Positions 33,072 to 43,185 of a DNA stretch of 64,000 nt are shown here, one piece after another. Position 1 is the first letter of the stretch; each line of letters begins with the position of its first letter. The stretch comes from Isoetes taiwanensis (taxonomy: Eukaryota > Streptophyta > Lycopodiopsida > Isoetales > Isoetaceae). The translations under genes were made by a program, and so were the position numbers. Below the pieces are notes generated by a model. It searched no databases and was not told the origin of the DNA. It saw only the letters and a program-made list of their open reading frames with translations. The stretch spans positions 10,788,407-10,852,406 of the forward strand of contig JAJEKV010000035.1 of the NCBI GenBank assembly GCA_021234155.1, read 5' to 3'.

Positions 33072-34230
33072 TTGTCGGAATACCTTAACCGATCCATCCT
33101 TTCTTCTTGCAAAGATTCACCTCCTGACTCACCGGTGATCACCGGGTCAACTCCATTCTTCGCCATCGAGGGATCGGAGATAGAGCTTCTTGACACAAAG
33201 AAGCAGATTCTTGGTGGTATGTCGAGGTATCAACAAGTGGGAAGGAGAAAGATCTGCTTCTCCACCAAAGGGACAAGAAGAGCTCCTGAGACAAGTACAA
33301 GAAAATCGGTGTTGCGCCTCCGCCTCTCGCTGATTCAAGCATTTAACACTACATGTCGAGGACCCCGTAAGAGTAAGTTCTATCACACCAAAAAATTAGC
33401 AGCTTCAAATTATTCTCACTCTTCCATGAGCAAGGCGAAGGGCACCAAAAAAAGGCGGCGCTTTTAAATTGTCGAACCTTGGGTGGAAGGATCTGGAAGG
33501 GATGAAGGAGGCCGAAACCCTAACATCCAGGGAGCTTGGTATGGAGATTTCCAGAGTCAGGGAAAACCTGTTCAATACGGGGAGCTTCACTTCTACTGTG
33601 CTGAAGACTCTACAACACTCTGCAGTGGGGAGTGAAGTTGTGGTTCATACGAAAAAGTCCGCCAAAGACCAAAGATGGAGAAGATGGCACCACACCGAGG
33701 AATCGATGATGACGAAGGAGACGAAGATATGGTCGACTCCCCAATAATGGATCCGCATGATCGTGATCAGATTTGACAGAGAGGGGCACGTAAAATGGAG
33801 CTGGCCGGCTCAAGATATCCGCTGGGGAATATCACACAAGCCGCCGCTGACATTAGACGGTGAAGGTTTGCACGGAAATGCCGCCTTGTTCAACCATTGA
33901 ATTTAATCCAAAGACACATGCCGGAGATTCTCAACCCCGATGGTGTGACATCATGTTGCGCATCCAATGCCCGCGGATGTCATACCTTTTAGCGATCGAC
34001 CGGTGAGTTGTTCACCGGAAGTCCGAGGAAGCGTCCGGTTCGGGTTGTAGACGGCCAAGATTCGAGGGCTGGCGCTAAGTATCCAAAGTGAGGGCGGCGA
34101 GAAGGAGGTGCCGCAGCGATCAAGGATAGATATGCTGCGAGAGTGCAGAAGTTCTTCAAATGAGACGCCAAAGAACCTAACCAGCCGATTAGCCAACGCC
34201 GTAATACAATAGCAACGAAAGTGCCGCCAC
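33072..34230 (+). pseudogene. Locus 2, N-terminal coding remnants
   Basis: Open segment 33,072-33,467 (EYLNRSILSSCKDSPPDSPV and a basic Lys/Arg-rich end) is followed by pieces similar to locus 1: RYPLG at about 33,812, LIQRHMPEILNPDGV at about 33,903, and RVVDGQDSRAGAKYP at about 34,038. Stops and frame changes interrupt the reading. The function of this region is unknown. Its conservation in loci 1 and 2 shows both derive from one gene type. Confidence 0.45.
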
Positions 34231-34847
34231 GTAAGGTAAATAACTCTCTGATTCTTTCCATTCGCTGAAGTCGAGAAAGCCCTACCATCCTAACATTTCC
34301 CGATATCACCGGGTTTCTCGACCGCCGCCGTCGGTGCCGGGTAAATACGTAAAAATCAAAGGATGCGAGCTTTCGACTTTCGAGTCGAAAAACCCGAGAA
34401 GTAAAAGAAAATTCGACATTCAGGGATTTCGGGGCGAAGTCGAAAGCCCTACCATCCTAACATTTTCCGATTATCATCGGGGTTTCACTCGTGAGTCGAG
34501 AAAGCCGTGTATACGTAAAATCAAAGGATGTAGGGGCTTTCTCGACTCGAAGTCGAGAAAACCCGAGAAGTAAAAGAAAAATAGACATTCAAGGGACTTT
34601 CTCGACTCATGAAGTCGAAAACCCGGGCTACTATTTATCGCTTATTCCGCGGTGTTTGTAGATACTTTCATGCTCGACATTGGTACATTGACCAATGCAG
34701 CCTTTATCCCGACCTCGTGATCATACACGCCAGGGCAACAAAGGGAAAGCATTGGGTTGTCCTCGGCCCTAAAGGAAACAGGGCTCCCTGGATAAGTGGA
34801 AGACCTTTGAGAAACTATGCATATATGTTCTCACCGAGGGCCGGAAG

Positions 34848-36294
34848 ATGATGAGGGAGAGGAAGAAGAGGAGAAGAAGAAGAGAACACCAAGGAAAGGC
34901 AGGGAGTCTCTCTCGCACCAATATGACCTCATTCTTAGCACCGAGGCGGTCCGGGGAGAAATGGACCGAGATATGGGCTCAATGGACACGAGGCAAGCCG
35001 GGGACAAAGAATGGAGAATTTCCATCCGTGCCGGACCCCAAGTTGTTTGACAAGCAGTTCATGAAGAGGATACAGGGCCTCACGGACAAAGAAACGCTTT
35101 GACCTACAAGGCGTAATCTTGGATGGAACAATTCTCGCTAAGGAAGATGAGGAGTTCTAAAATGCAGACGCAAAAAGGATTATGCCACGTCCCGGCTTAC
35201 GGCAAGCGTTAGAAGAAGGCATCACGCGAAGTTCTCGCAACGCTGCATCTAATGAATATCATGATTTTGATTATTACAAGGAAAAGGCTGCCCTTGATGA
35301 GGAAGACATGAAGGAATTGAACCGCCTATGTCAACCCTACATCAACACCAAGCTGAAGCGCAACGCCAAAACCCTTCCTTTCCCCTCGAACGTGCTATGG
35401 CAATTCTCAAGAGGAAGCTTGGATTCGGGGTGGTCCCATTTAAGGCAGACGATAGCTCCCCCCCATTTCTGGTAACTTTGGGACACAAGGGATTTGGTGG
35501 TCTGGAACTGGCACCTGGACCCGTGGCACTATTTGCCATCAATATGATCGAAGACCCCACCCTTTTTTATGACAAAGCTGACATAGAGCAGTGGTACAAG
35601 ACGGTTCCGACATGACCGACTGGATACTTTCGCCTTGTCTTTTGCATGCCGGGCAATCGACAACCGCTGTCTCCCAATGGGCAGCTGATATTAACTTCAC
35701 CAACAAGATCGTGCACTCCATATACGAACTTGATCATGAGTGCAGACTTGGCTTGCCGAAGGCACCAAGCTTTGCCAACATAGTTTTGGTTTTGATTTCA
35801 AGATCGGCGGTAGACCTGGATAAGTGGTGGTCTAGCGAACATCATTATCTCGACAAGTTCATGATCTCTCAAGAGCAGATGGAACCCTGGAAGGGGGGCA
35901 GATTTATGGAGGATGTTCCATCGATGGACAAGGTCAGCAAAGATGGTGCGACAGGTCCTATACATAGAATTCCTATCCGGCCAAGAGTTATCAAGTACTT
36001 CATAACCAGCTTGGTCGAGGAAGATCAAATTGTATGCGAGTGGTACATGAATGGCCTGTTCTCTCAGGGGGCTATGCTGTATGGCATGAAACCTATATCC
36101 GTGGTTGGAAATAAGGACATGGTTGAAACCATTCGGTCATACCTGGATCTGCTTCATGAGCATTTCAAGGGGAGGAAGACAAATGGAAGCAGTAAAGACG
36201 ACGAGGACGAGGGAGACAAAGCTGACGGAGATGAGAATGTCGAAGGTTTAGACCAGAATGTTGCCGAACACATTCTTGAAAACCTGAGATTGAG
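34848..36294 (+). pseudogene. Locus 2, methyltransferase-like region
   Basis: Plus-strand segments 34,848-35,102, 35,182-35,475, 35,328-35,615 and 35,591-36,294 overlap in different frames and look like one coding sequence with indels. Seen: EDMKELNRLCQPYINTKLKR, KLGFGVVPFKADDSSPPFL, VALFAINMIEDP...W (position of motif IV), and near the end RVIKYFITSLVEEDQ then CEWYMNGLFSQGAMLYGM (position of SAM motif I, strongly diverged). An acidic Asp/Glu/Lys linker leads to a donor AG/GTGAGT at 36,294/36,295. The assignment as MTase-like depends on alignment with locus 3. On its own this copy would not be recognised. Catalytic residues are not conserved. Confidence 0.4.
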
Positions 36295-36432
36295 GTGAGT
36301 TTACTTTGCTCTATCGGTGTTTCTCGACTCGCGAGTCGAGAAAACTCGTTTCCTTTCAATACCTTTTCTTTTCATTCTCGACTCGCGAGTCGAGAAAACT
36401 CGTTTCCTTTCTGACAGATGTCATCATTTCAG

Positions 36433-37285
36433 GGACTTCCATGTCAACGACTCCGGATCATTGTCATTGGATAGCAGCGGTTCACGTCGCGAGGAGGAGA
36501 ATGCACTCCACAAAGACAATCCAGAGCAAGACACTGCTCACAGCCAGAAAGGACTTGAGAAGATAATGATCCCACATTTGGATCCCGATGAACCGGAAAT
36601 ATGGTCAGAGCCAAACTCCAACTGGGATCCAGCTGGTCCCACCAAGCTTGTAATATTTGACGTCAATGGAGTATTAGCTGCAGTATACCACGATAAAGAC
36701 GTCCCCGAGATTAACACCTCGCAGATCCCAACCAAAACAGAGCATAAAATAGTGTATCCGAGGCCTAGAGCTAAGGAAATTGTTGAATGGTGCCTGGAAC
36801 GGGGATTCGAAGTGGGCATATGGTCTTGTATGGCAAAGAAAAATATTGTCAATGTTCTTGGTGTTCTCGGCATTTCGGTTTTGAAGTTCAAGTTCGTTTG
36901 GGGAAGCAAAAGGGTCGAGCATGTGTCGGACCTCGATCCAGCCATCACAAAGGGGAAGCCTATAATGGTGAAAAGGTCGGACAGGGTTTATGAGCAATTC
37001 CGTGGACTATGGCAAACACAACACGCCATCATAGATGACTCCGCCCACGAAGTGCTATCATAACGCCAAGAAAAATACAATCATTGCTAAGCCATATCGA
37101 CCAAGAATATGAGACGGATAGGTGGTTGTCCTTCTGACCGTGTCCTTGCCTTGGCGGAATCCCTCTTTGCCATTCTTGTCGCCGATGTGATTAGTAACTA
37201 TCCGAGCCTCACGGAACCCGATCCAGAGAGCAAGGCAATCATGAAAGCTATGGACGACAAATATTTTGGTGAACAAGAAGAGTGA
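36433..37285 (+). pseudogene. Locus 2, FCP1-like HAD phosphatase domain
   Basis: The exon begins at an acceptor (ATTTCAG, 36,432). After an acidic, Ser-rich linker it reads LVIFDVNGVL (motif I, about 36,647-36,676), YPRPRAKEIVEWCLERGFEV, VGIWSC, KFVWGSKR, a lysine in GKPIMVKR and HAIIDDSAH (about 37,024). A frame change near 37,060 gives a stop, but coding continues as YHNAKKNTII and then, after another shift, ILVADVISNYPSLTEPD, ending at 37,285. This is the FCP1/SCP (NIF) family of Asp-based protein phosphatases. Motif I is D-x-N as in locus 1. Joined to the MTase-like exon by a 138-bp intron with two palindromes. Probably a recently decayed gene. Confidence 0.75.
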
Positions 37286-37786
37286 CCTCTTTTTGATAGT
37301 CAAATTGTGTGAATATTGTAAACAAACGTGAACACATGTATTGAACATTTTGTAATGAATATACTTGTATATTGAGTTTTCGATGCCTTTCTCGACTCAC
37401 GAGTCGAGAAAGGCATGCTTGTCCTGTTGATGAGACAATTTGTATGTTTGATTGTGTGACTGGATGCAGCCACAATCTATTATGATAATGCTTCTACGCT
37501 ATTTTGGGCCTTTCTCGACTCGCGAGTCGAAAGGCATGCCGGTTGTCTCGCTGACGAAAAGCATTTGTATGCTTCCGTGTGATTGGATGCAACCATATTC
37601 TAATGAGAATGGTTGTACTTTGATTTTATGGGCCTTTCTCTCTTCAAGAAGTCGAAAGACACTACTTCCCACGCCATTGATGCGGTTGTATGGAATGAAT
37701 GTTCTCCATTGTAATTTGATTTCAACATTCTTTTCTTCGCTTTGACTAATGGCACCGTGAATTGTTAATCATACTCTCCTTGCTCC

Positions 37787-38282
37787 GTGGTTCAGGCACA
37801 CCGATCCGACACCAAGACAGCATCCCGGCCAGGCATCACACGTAGACCGCCCCAGCGGCACGGATCCCGCCAAGGCGGAGGAAATACCGCTCGCACGCGC
37901 ATCCCCGGTCACGCCACACTCTTGCCCGCCTTTGGGATAAGGTTGCTCGCGCGAATTCGAGGTTGCTCTACACCCCGGGATAAAGAACAAAAGGAAGAAC
38001 AAAGAGAAAGTCCAGGAAGCTCAAAGCATCTTGCAAGCATTGCATAACATCCACGGAGGTTGGGGAAGGAGCATATTCGATGAAAGGCTGCGGGAGGCGA
38101 GTGGAGAAGTCGGGTGGACAGGTCGGCTGGTAGCTCCAGAGGCACCTCCACGTGAGGCATTCCACACTCTTCAGGTTGCCCCCAAGGCTTACAGTCGGCG
38201 TGAAGAAGCGCCGCTAGTTAATCCCCTAAGGTGGACCACCTACCAAGATGATGTAACTGTAGTGACAGCAAGACCACCATAA
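37787..38282 (+). pseudogene. Locus 2, possible terminal exon with poly(A) signal
   Basis: Open segment whose last part reads LHNIHGGWGRSIFDERLREA and ends with WTTYQDDVTVVTARPP. A consensus AATAAA follows at 38,327-38,332, 45 bp after the stop. No domain recognised. The position suggests the 3' end of the cargo gene, about 300 bp before the right terminal repeat. Confidence 0.4.
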
Positions 38283-38549
38283 TCTCTGCGTCCGATGTAA
38301 AATACATTGTATCTGTTCAATTTATTAATAAAAATTCTTTTTCAACTAGATCTTTAGTTTCAAACTTTAATGAATTTCCTTTGTTTCAGTTGCATTGTTC
38401 TTGTTCTCGACTCGCGAACCAGGAAAAACTGCAGCAAAGCTTGGATTCAGAGTTTTATTCAAAAATTCGAATTAAGGATAGTTTTCGGGTCGGGGTGCTA
38501 CTTTTTATGTAAATTAACCGGGTTCCGAAAAAAAATGGGAATGGAATGA

Positions 38550-38574
38550 GTCCCACTTTAATTAAATACGACTT
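38550..38574 (-). repeat. Right terminal inverted repeat
   Basis: 25 bp, inverted match of the left end. GGGACTC just inside recalls the GGGACTC near the left end. Confidence 0.95.
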
Positions 38575-39546
38575 ACACGCAACCGGATCCAGCCAATAAC
38601 TTAGCTCCACGCAGTATTCTTCAGTGCAGCGCCGGAATGGTCCATAATGCGGATCAAGGAGGCAGAAACAGGGGATTTGTTTGCAACCGAAGTATATCTG
38701 CAGAGCAAAGGACCTGAGACGCCTCTCTGCACACGATTGTGGTGCAGGGGAAGGCTTGAATGAAGAAGTAAAGGCGGCTTAAAAGATAGGGAGTGTGCCG
38801 TTATCTTACCAGGCTCTGAATTTATTGGCATAGTGGGTGCGTGTTGGCCGAAAAAAAAATGCAAAGGTTATTGTTTGGGCGGTTGTTGGTTTCCTAGAAG
38901 TCTAGGGTGCTTAGCTTATTACACGACTTTGGGACTCAACCCTAGCTGTCTCCTTGAAATCCCATTTTTTTTGTTTCCTTGGTCTTATTTTCATCCAACA
39001 AGTCCGACTATAAATCCCCCATCTGGAGATTTCTATCCAAAAACCAGGTACGTATGGTATTAGTGATGGGTAAGGGCCTGCCAGGTGATCTGTGGCCGAT
39101 CTGAAGAAAAAAAGAGCGGTTTTGCTCTAAAATCCTCCCCCCAAACGGGGAATCTTCTTCTTCTTCTCCAGAAGCCTTTGCCTGCTGCATCAACCCACCA
39201 ACACTAATATGCCACTGCCCCTCTGTTATTCCTCTGTTTTCCTTGCTGCCTGGTACCCCAATTGGACTAGAACAACTAAGTTAAATAGATTTCAATTAAG
39301 TTAAATAGATTTCAATGTTGAGCCATGCATTAAGCATTGCCATTTAAAGTTATTGGATGTGCCTAGAAAATAAAAAGTCAATTTGTTTTTCAACTCTGAA
39401 TGCATTTATATTTTGCGAAGATACTAGGCTATAAGTTAATGTATGGTTAGCATTACTAGGTCCAATCCTTAACTGTTAATCACAAAATTTGAACCTCATT
39501 TTGAGAGCCTTGAAATAACATTATTATCTTCAATAATTGTTTTTTG
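38575..39546. repeat. Tandem unit 2, right part
   Basis: Continues the unit interrupted at 25,944, starting with the second ACAC. It matches unit 1 from 23,533 and unit 3 from 40,498. Open frames seen here are parts of the non-coding upstream region of the DUF688-like relic. Confidence 0.9.
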
Positions 39547-41590
39547 TCCCCTTCCGAATTTTTTCGCGCCGTAATCTAATCGTGCATTTACCTGCCACGT
39601 TTTCATTTCTCCTCGCAGAAGTCGATGCCTGGCTGTGGGCGATGGCAAGAACGACGGATAGAAGCCCTGCACTTTGAAAGGGCTGAATGATTTGCTTACG
39701 GCATCATTTATCCCGGATTCTTGCACAATCGGCGTAGTCAGGCCCGATTTTGAATGAGAAGCCGATCTGGATGGTGAAAAACATGCCGATTCTGCATCAG
39801 AAATAATGGGAATTTTTTGGTTGGGTGTCAGATTCTAAACTCGGATTAGTCTCAGAGGAGCTGCAAGAACCAGAGTTCTCAAAATCGGGTGTGAAAACGG
39901 GGGAAGTGGAATGAAATTTTGAGAAGAAGGGTTTTTATTTTGGGTCTGGAAGTGCGAAACGGCTTAGAGTTTTGGATCTGCGGGCTTTTTTGTGCAAATC
40001 AGGGATAGAATTGGAGCTTTCGAAGAAGCAATCTAAGAAGGAGCTGCAGAGAAGGATTGATGGCCTTTTTGGGAGCAAAAGCTTCGGGTTTGGGCTACCC
40101 GGGAGCAAGTTCCCATTTGAATGGCACAGCGGCACACGCCCGGAACAGAGCGGAATCCTTTGCCGAGTTGATCTGCAGCAAAAATTTTGCCCCCTGTGAA
40201 CCCATTAAATCGAAAGAAATTTCTGAAACCTGAGACACTTCTCTCGAATGCATCTGCCTGCTCAACCCGCAGTGGGCTATGGCAGAGCAGAGCAGTTGGC
40301 TATGGCGAGCAGAGTTGATGAGCAGAGCAGAGCAGAGCAGAGCTGTTTGAAAACCATACTAGGTGATTTAGCTCAGGGAGATTATAAAACCCTTTTGTTT
40401 CTTTTTTTTTGTTCTGCTTGTGGCGACAGAGTTGAGCTGAATGGGACCAGAAGACATAGCTTAGACTTGGATAAATTTTCCTCTCTTAGTTTTTGGCACA
40501 CGCAATTGGATCCAGCCAATAACTTAGCTCCGCGCAGCCGGAATGGTCCATAATGCGGATCAAGGAGGCAGAAACAGGGGATTTGTTTGCAACCGAAGTA
40601 TATCTGCAGAGCAAAGGACCTGAGACGCCTCTCTGCACACGATTGTGGTGCAGGGGAAGGCTTGAATGAAGAAGTAAAGGCGGCTTAAAAGATAGGGAGT
40701 GTGCCGTTATCTTACCAGGCTCTGAATTTATTGGCATAGTGGGTGCGTGTTGGCCGAAAAAAAAATGCAAAAGGTATTGTTTGGGCGGTTGTTGGTTTCC
40801 TAGAAGTCTAGGGTTCTTAGCTTATTACACGGCTTTGGGACTCAACCCTAGCTGTCTCCTTGAAATCCCATTTTTTTTGTTTCCTTGGTCTTATTTTCAT
40901 CCAACAAGTTCGACTATAAATCCCCCATCCGGAGATGTCTACCCAAAAACCAGGTACGTATGGTATTAGTGATGGGTAAGGGCCTGCCAGTTGATTTGTG
41001 GCCGATCTGAAGAAAAAAAGATGTGGTTTTGCTCTAAAATCCTCCCCCCAAATGGGGAATCTTCTTCTTCTTCTCCAGAAGCCTTTGCCTGCTGCATCAA
41101 CCCACCAACACCAATATGCCCCTGCCCCTCTGTTATTCCTCTGTTTTCCTTGCTGCCGGTACCCCAATTGGACTCCTCTCCTTCCCAATTGGACCTGAGT
41201 TGAGTCATGTATAAAAGTTGTCTGAAGTGGCCCACTTAAAATAATATTCCAAGTGGCCTTTAGACATAGAACAACTAAGTTAAATAGATTTCAATTAAGT
41301 TAAATAGATTTCAATGTTGAGTCATGCGTTAAGTTGAATAGAACAACTAAGTTAAATAGATTTCAATTAAGTTAAATAGATTTCAATGTTGCCATTTGAA
41401 GTTATTGGATGTGCCTAGAAAATAAAAAGTCAATTTGTTTTTCAACTCTGAATGCATTTATATTTTGCGAAGATACTAGGCTATAAGTTAATGTATGGTT
41501 AGCATTACTAGGTCCAATACTTAACTGTTAATCACAAAATTTGAACCTCATTTTGAGAGCCTTGAAATAACATTATTATCTTCAATATGA
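39547..41590. repeat. Tandem unit 3
   Basis: Third DUF688-like unit. It holds a GAGCA microsatellite (40,320-40,344) and the intact empty site near 40,496-40,515. Its 3' spacer contains extra short duplications of AACTAAGTTAAATAGATTTC (41,270-41,390). Confidence 0.85.
39600..40240 (-). pseudogene. DUF688-like gene relic, unit 3
   Basis: Minus-strand copy. 39,935-40,135 reads NLLPGSPNPKLLLPKRPSIL in a shifted frame, and 39,496-39,726 keeps the C-terminal FSPFKVQGFYPSFLPSPTAR stretch. The PFKW part is in another frame. Not functional. Confidence 0.45.
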
Positions 41591-43060
41591 GAGCAAAGCA
41601 TCATGGCTTGAGATATGCTTGAAGATATGTTTTCACGTTGGTTCCAAGTTGACACAAATCCCCTCTAATGGATTTGGAAGAAGAGAAATGTAATTTCTTG
41701 TAATTATAACAAGTTTTGTGCCCTTTGAACTAGAGATTTTGAAAAATGAAGTTTTGGACTAGTATACAATATATGGGTGAATCCATTGGTCATGAAATTT
41801 GTCGAGATCATAAGTAATCAAGTGGAATAAAAAAATGGTGGAAAATTGTAAAATAGAAATTTCTCTCTCTAGATATACTGTTTAAGTGACAAGGTGACCA
41901 TCTAGTCCATGGACCACAAATGGTCCAGTTGATAACTCTAGTTAAAATTAGCTAGCATTGGAAAGTCGTCCTTCAAAATGGGCAAATGTCCAACATTGAC
42001 AAGCAATACACAAATGTGCAACCATGATGTAGATATGCTAGGTTGCTAATGAGACGTCATAAGGTTCCCAAAAGATTTTTCTATGGTTTTTTTAAGGATT
42101 GGGTAACGTTTTAATGGTTTGGATTTGGTTTTTTTTTCCTTTTTAGTGATTATTTTAGAAAGTAGAGTTCTTCTTTTTTTGGTCGTGGCCCTCAGGGCCT
42201 GAGATTCCTGCATCCACACAACCACGAACTGCGATTCATGCTTTCTTGAACATGTTTTTTTGAACAACAGTGGCTACGGCTTGCTTGAGCAGGACTTTCT
42301 TGAACAGGTTTTCCTAAGCAGCAGTGGCTAGGGCTTGCAATGTTGAACGATCCAGGCTTGAAGCTCTGGTCTGGCATCCGGACTCTGTTCTGGCAGTGTG
42401 CTTTCCGAAGAATCAAATCGTACGTTTACAAATACAATTGTATGAAGCTCTAGTCTGGCATCCCGAGTCTGGTCTGGCAGGAGGTTTCGGTGCTGCAAAA
42501 TCCATTGTTTGCTAATACAATTGTATGAAACTCTGGTCTGGCATCCCGACTCTGGTCTGGCAGGAGGTTTCGGTGCTGCAAAATTCAGTGTGGGCAGCAT
42601 GCATTGCAAATACACAGTGATTTTATGGATTTTGTGTATCTGTTGTGTTTCAATGGTTTTAATGACATGTATTTTATTTTTTTCAATGGTCAACTAATAA
42701 AAAACAAACATAAGGTTACACTTGACATAAAGGTTACACTTAGTCATAGTGGATAGGATAAGAAACATCTTATTGACTAAAAAAAGGCAAAATAAGTCTT
42801 GGGTAAAACTTTACTTGGTAATGGTAAGCATTGAAAAAGTCATCCACAGTTTTAGTCATGGCAAAAACTATCTAGCCTCGGCGCGTAAAAATGGCAGGAC
42901 TTGAAAGCATTGAGGTATGTGACTAGAATTTGGTTGACGCCATAAAACTTACGGCAACTGTGGCACACGAATAGAGATGACTAACATCCATAAACTAATG
43001 TTTCAATTCAAACGTTCTATTCTGTTGAAAATATGGACAAGATTGAGGAAAAGCCAGTAA
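41591..43060. other. Upstream flank of DXS, no gene
   Basis: AT-rich, no coding recognised apart from a tandem repeat at 42,355-42,590. It may hold upstream regulatory sequence of DXS. Confidence 0.5.
42355..42590. repeat. 83-bp tandem repeat, about 2.7 units
   Basis: Units contain TGGTCTGGCATCCCGACTCT, TCTGGCAGGAGGTTTCGG, TGCTGCAAAA and AATACAATTGTATGAA. The period is 83 bp between 42,441 and 42,524. A related pair of shorter repeats (TTTCTTGAACA...CAGTGGCTA) precedes it at 42,240-42,335. Confidence 0.8.
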
Positions 43061-43069
43061 CGAGAAATG

Positions 43070-43128
43070 CACGTGATTTCGGGCCATCAACGTGAAGAAT
43101 AAAAAATTGGTTTCCCTGTGTATAAAAG
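43070..43128 (+). promoter_or_regulatory. DXS core promoter: G-box and TATA box
   Basis: CACGTG at 43,070-43,075 and TATAAAAG at 43,121-43,128, 58 bases before the ATG at 43,186, which leaves a leader of about 30 nt. G-boxes are common in light-regulated plastid genes. Confidence 0.65.
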
Positions 43129-43185
43129 CACAGATGCTGGGACGTTCTTTTTACTCACAATTCCATCTCAGTCCAGAAAACTCCG

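Larger units (their letters stand above)
30439..38420. repeat. Palindrome family 2 (TCTCGACTCGCGAGTCGAGA)
   Basis: About twenty copies or half copies of a palindrome with several CpGs, all inside the 12.6-kb element. Perfect 22-bp copies: 36,321-36,342 and 36,375-36,396, both in the 138-bp intron between MTase-like and FCP1-like exons. Others: 30,439-30,455, 30,509-30,520, 31,397-31,423, 31,443-31,469, 31,700-31,725, 31,741-31,767, 34,371-34,390, 34,482-34,503, 34,538-34,560, 34,597-34,620, 37,389-37,410, 37,509-37,534, and a half-site at 38,403. Several extend the palindrome into flanking bases (37,384-37,415). None was seen outside the element. Confidence 0.92.
25945..38574. mobile_element. 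12,630-bp TIR transposon with ACAC target duplication, DUF7869 and MTase/FCP1-like cargo
   Basis: Both ends carry the same 25-bp sequence in inverted orientation (begins AAGTCGTATTTAATTAAAGT). The flanks read ..GGC-ACAC at 25,941-25,944 and ACAC-GCAA.. at 38,575-38,578. Units 1 and 3 of the tandem DUF688-like repeat show the empty site GGCACACGCAA, so this is a clean insertion with a 4-bp duplication. Contents: a decayed DUF7869 transposase on the minus strand (26,170-28,501), an AT-rich and G-box-containing middle, a candidate first exon (29,868), a tandem array, about twenty copies of palindrome family 2, then a plus-strand MTase-like/FCP1-like gene and tail exon with AATAAA at 38,327. The 4-bp duplication does not fit CACTA (3), hAT (8), Mutator (about 9) or Tc1 (TA). 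Confidence 0.9.

Noticed and set aside
36317-36410. Repeated peptide LDSRVEKTRFLS at the start of the FCP1-like frame
   Set aside because: It is a translation of two palindromes within an intron with clear donor (36,295) and acceptor (36,432).
1452-38420. Palindrome clusters as CRISPR-like arrays
   Set aside because: Spacing is irregular, repeats are palindromic, and the DNA is clearly eukaryotic with spliced genes.
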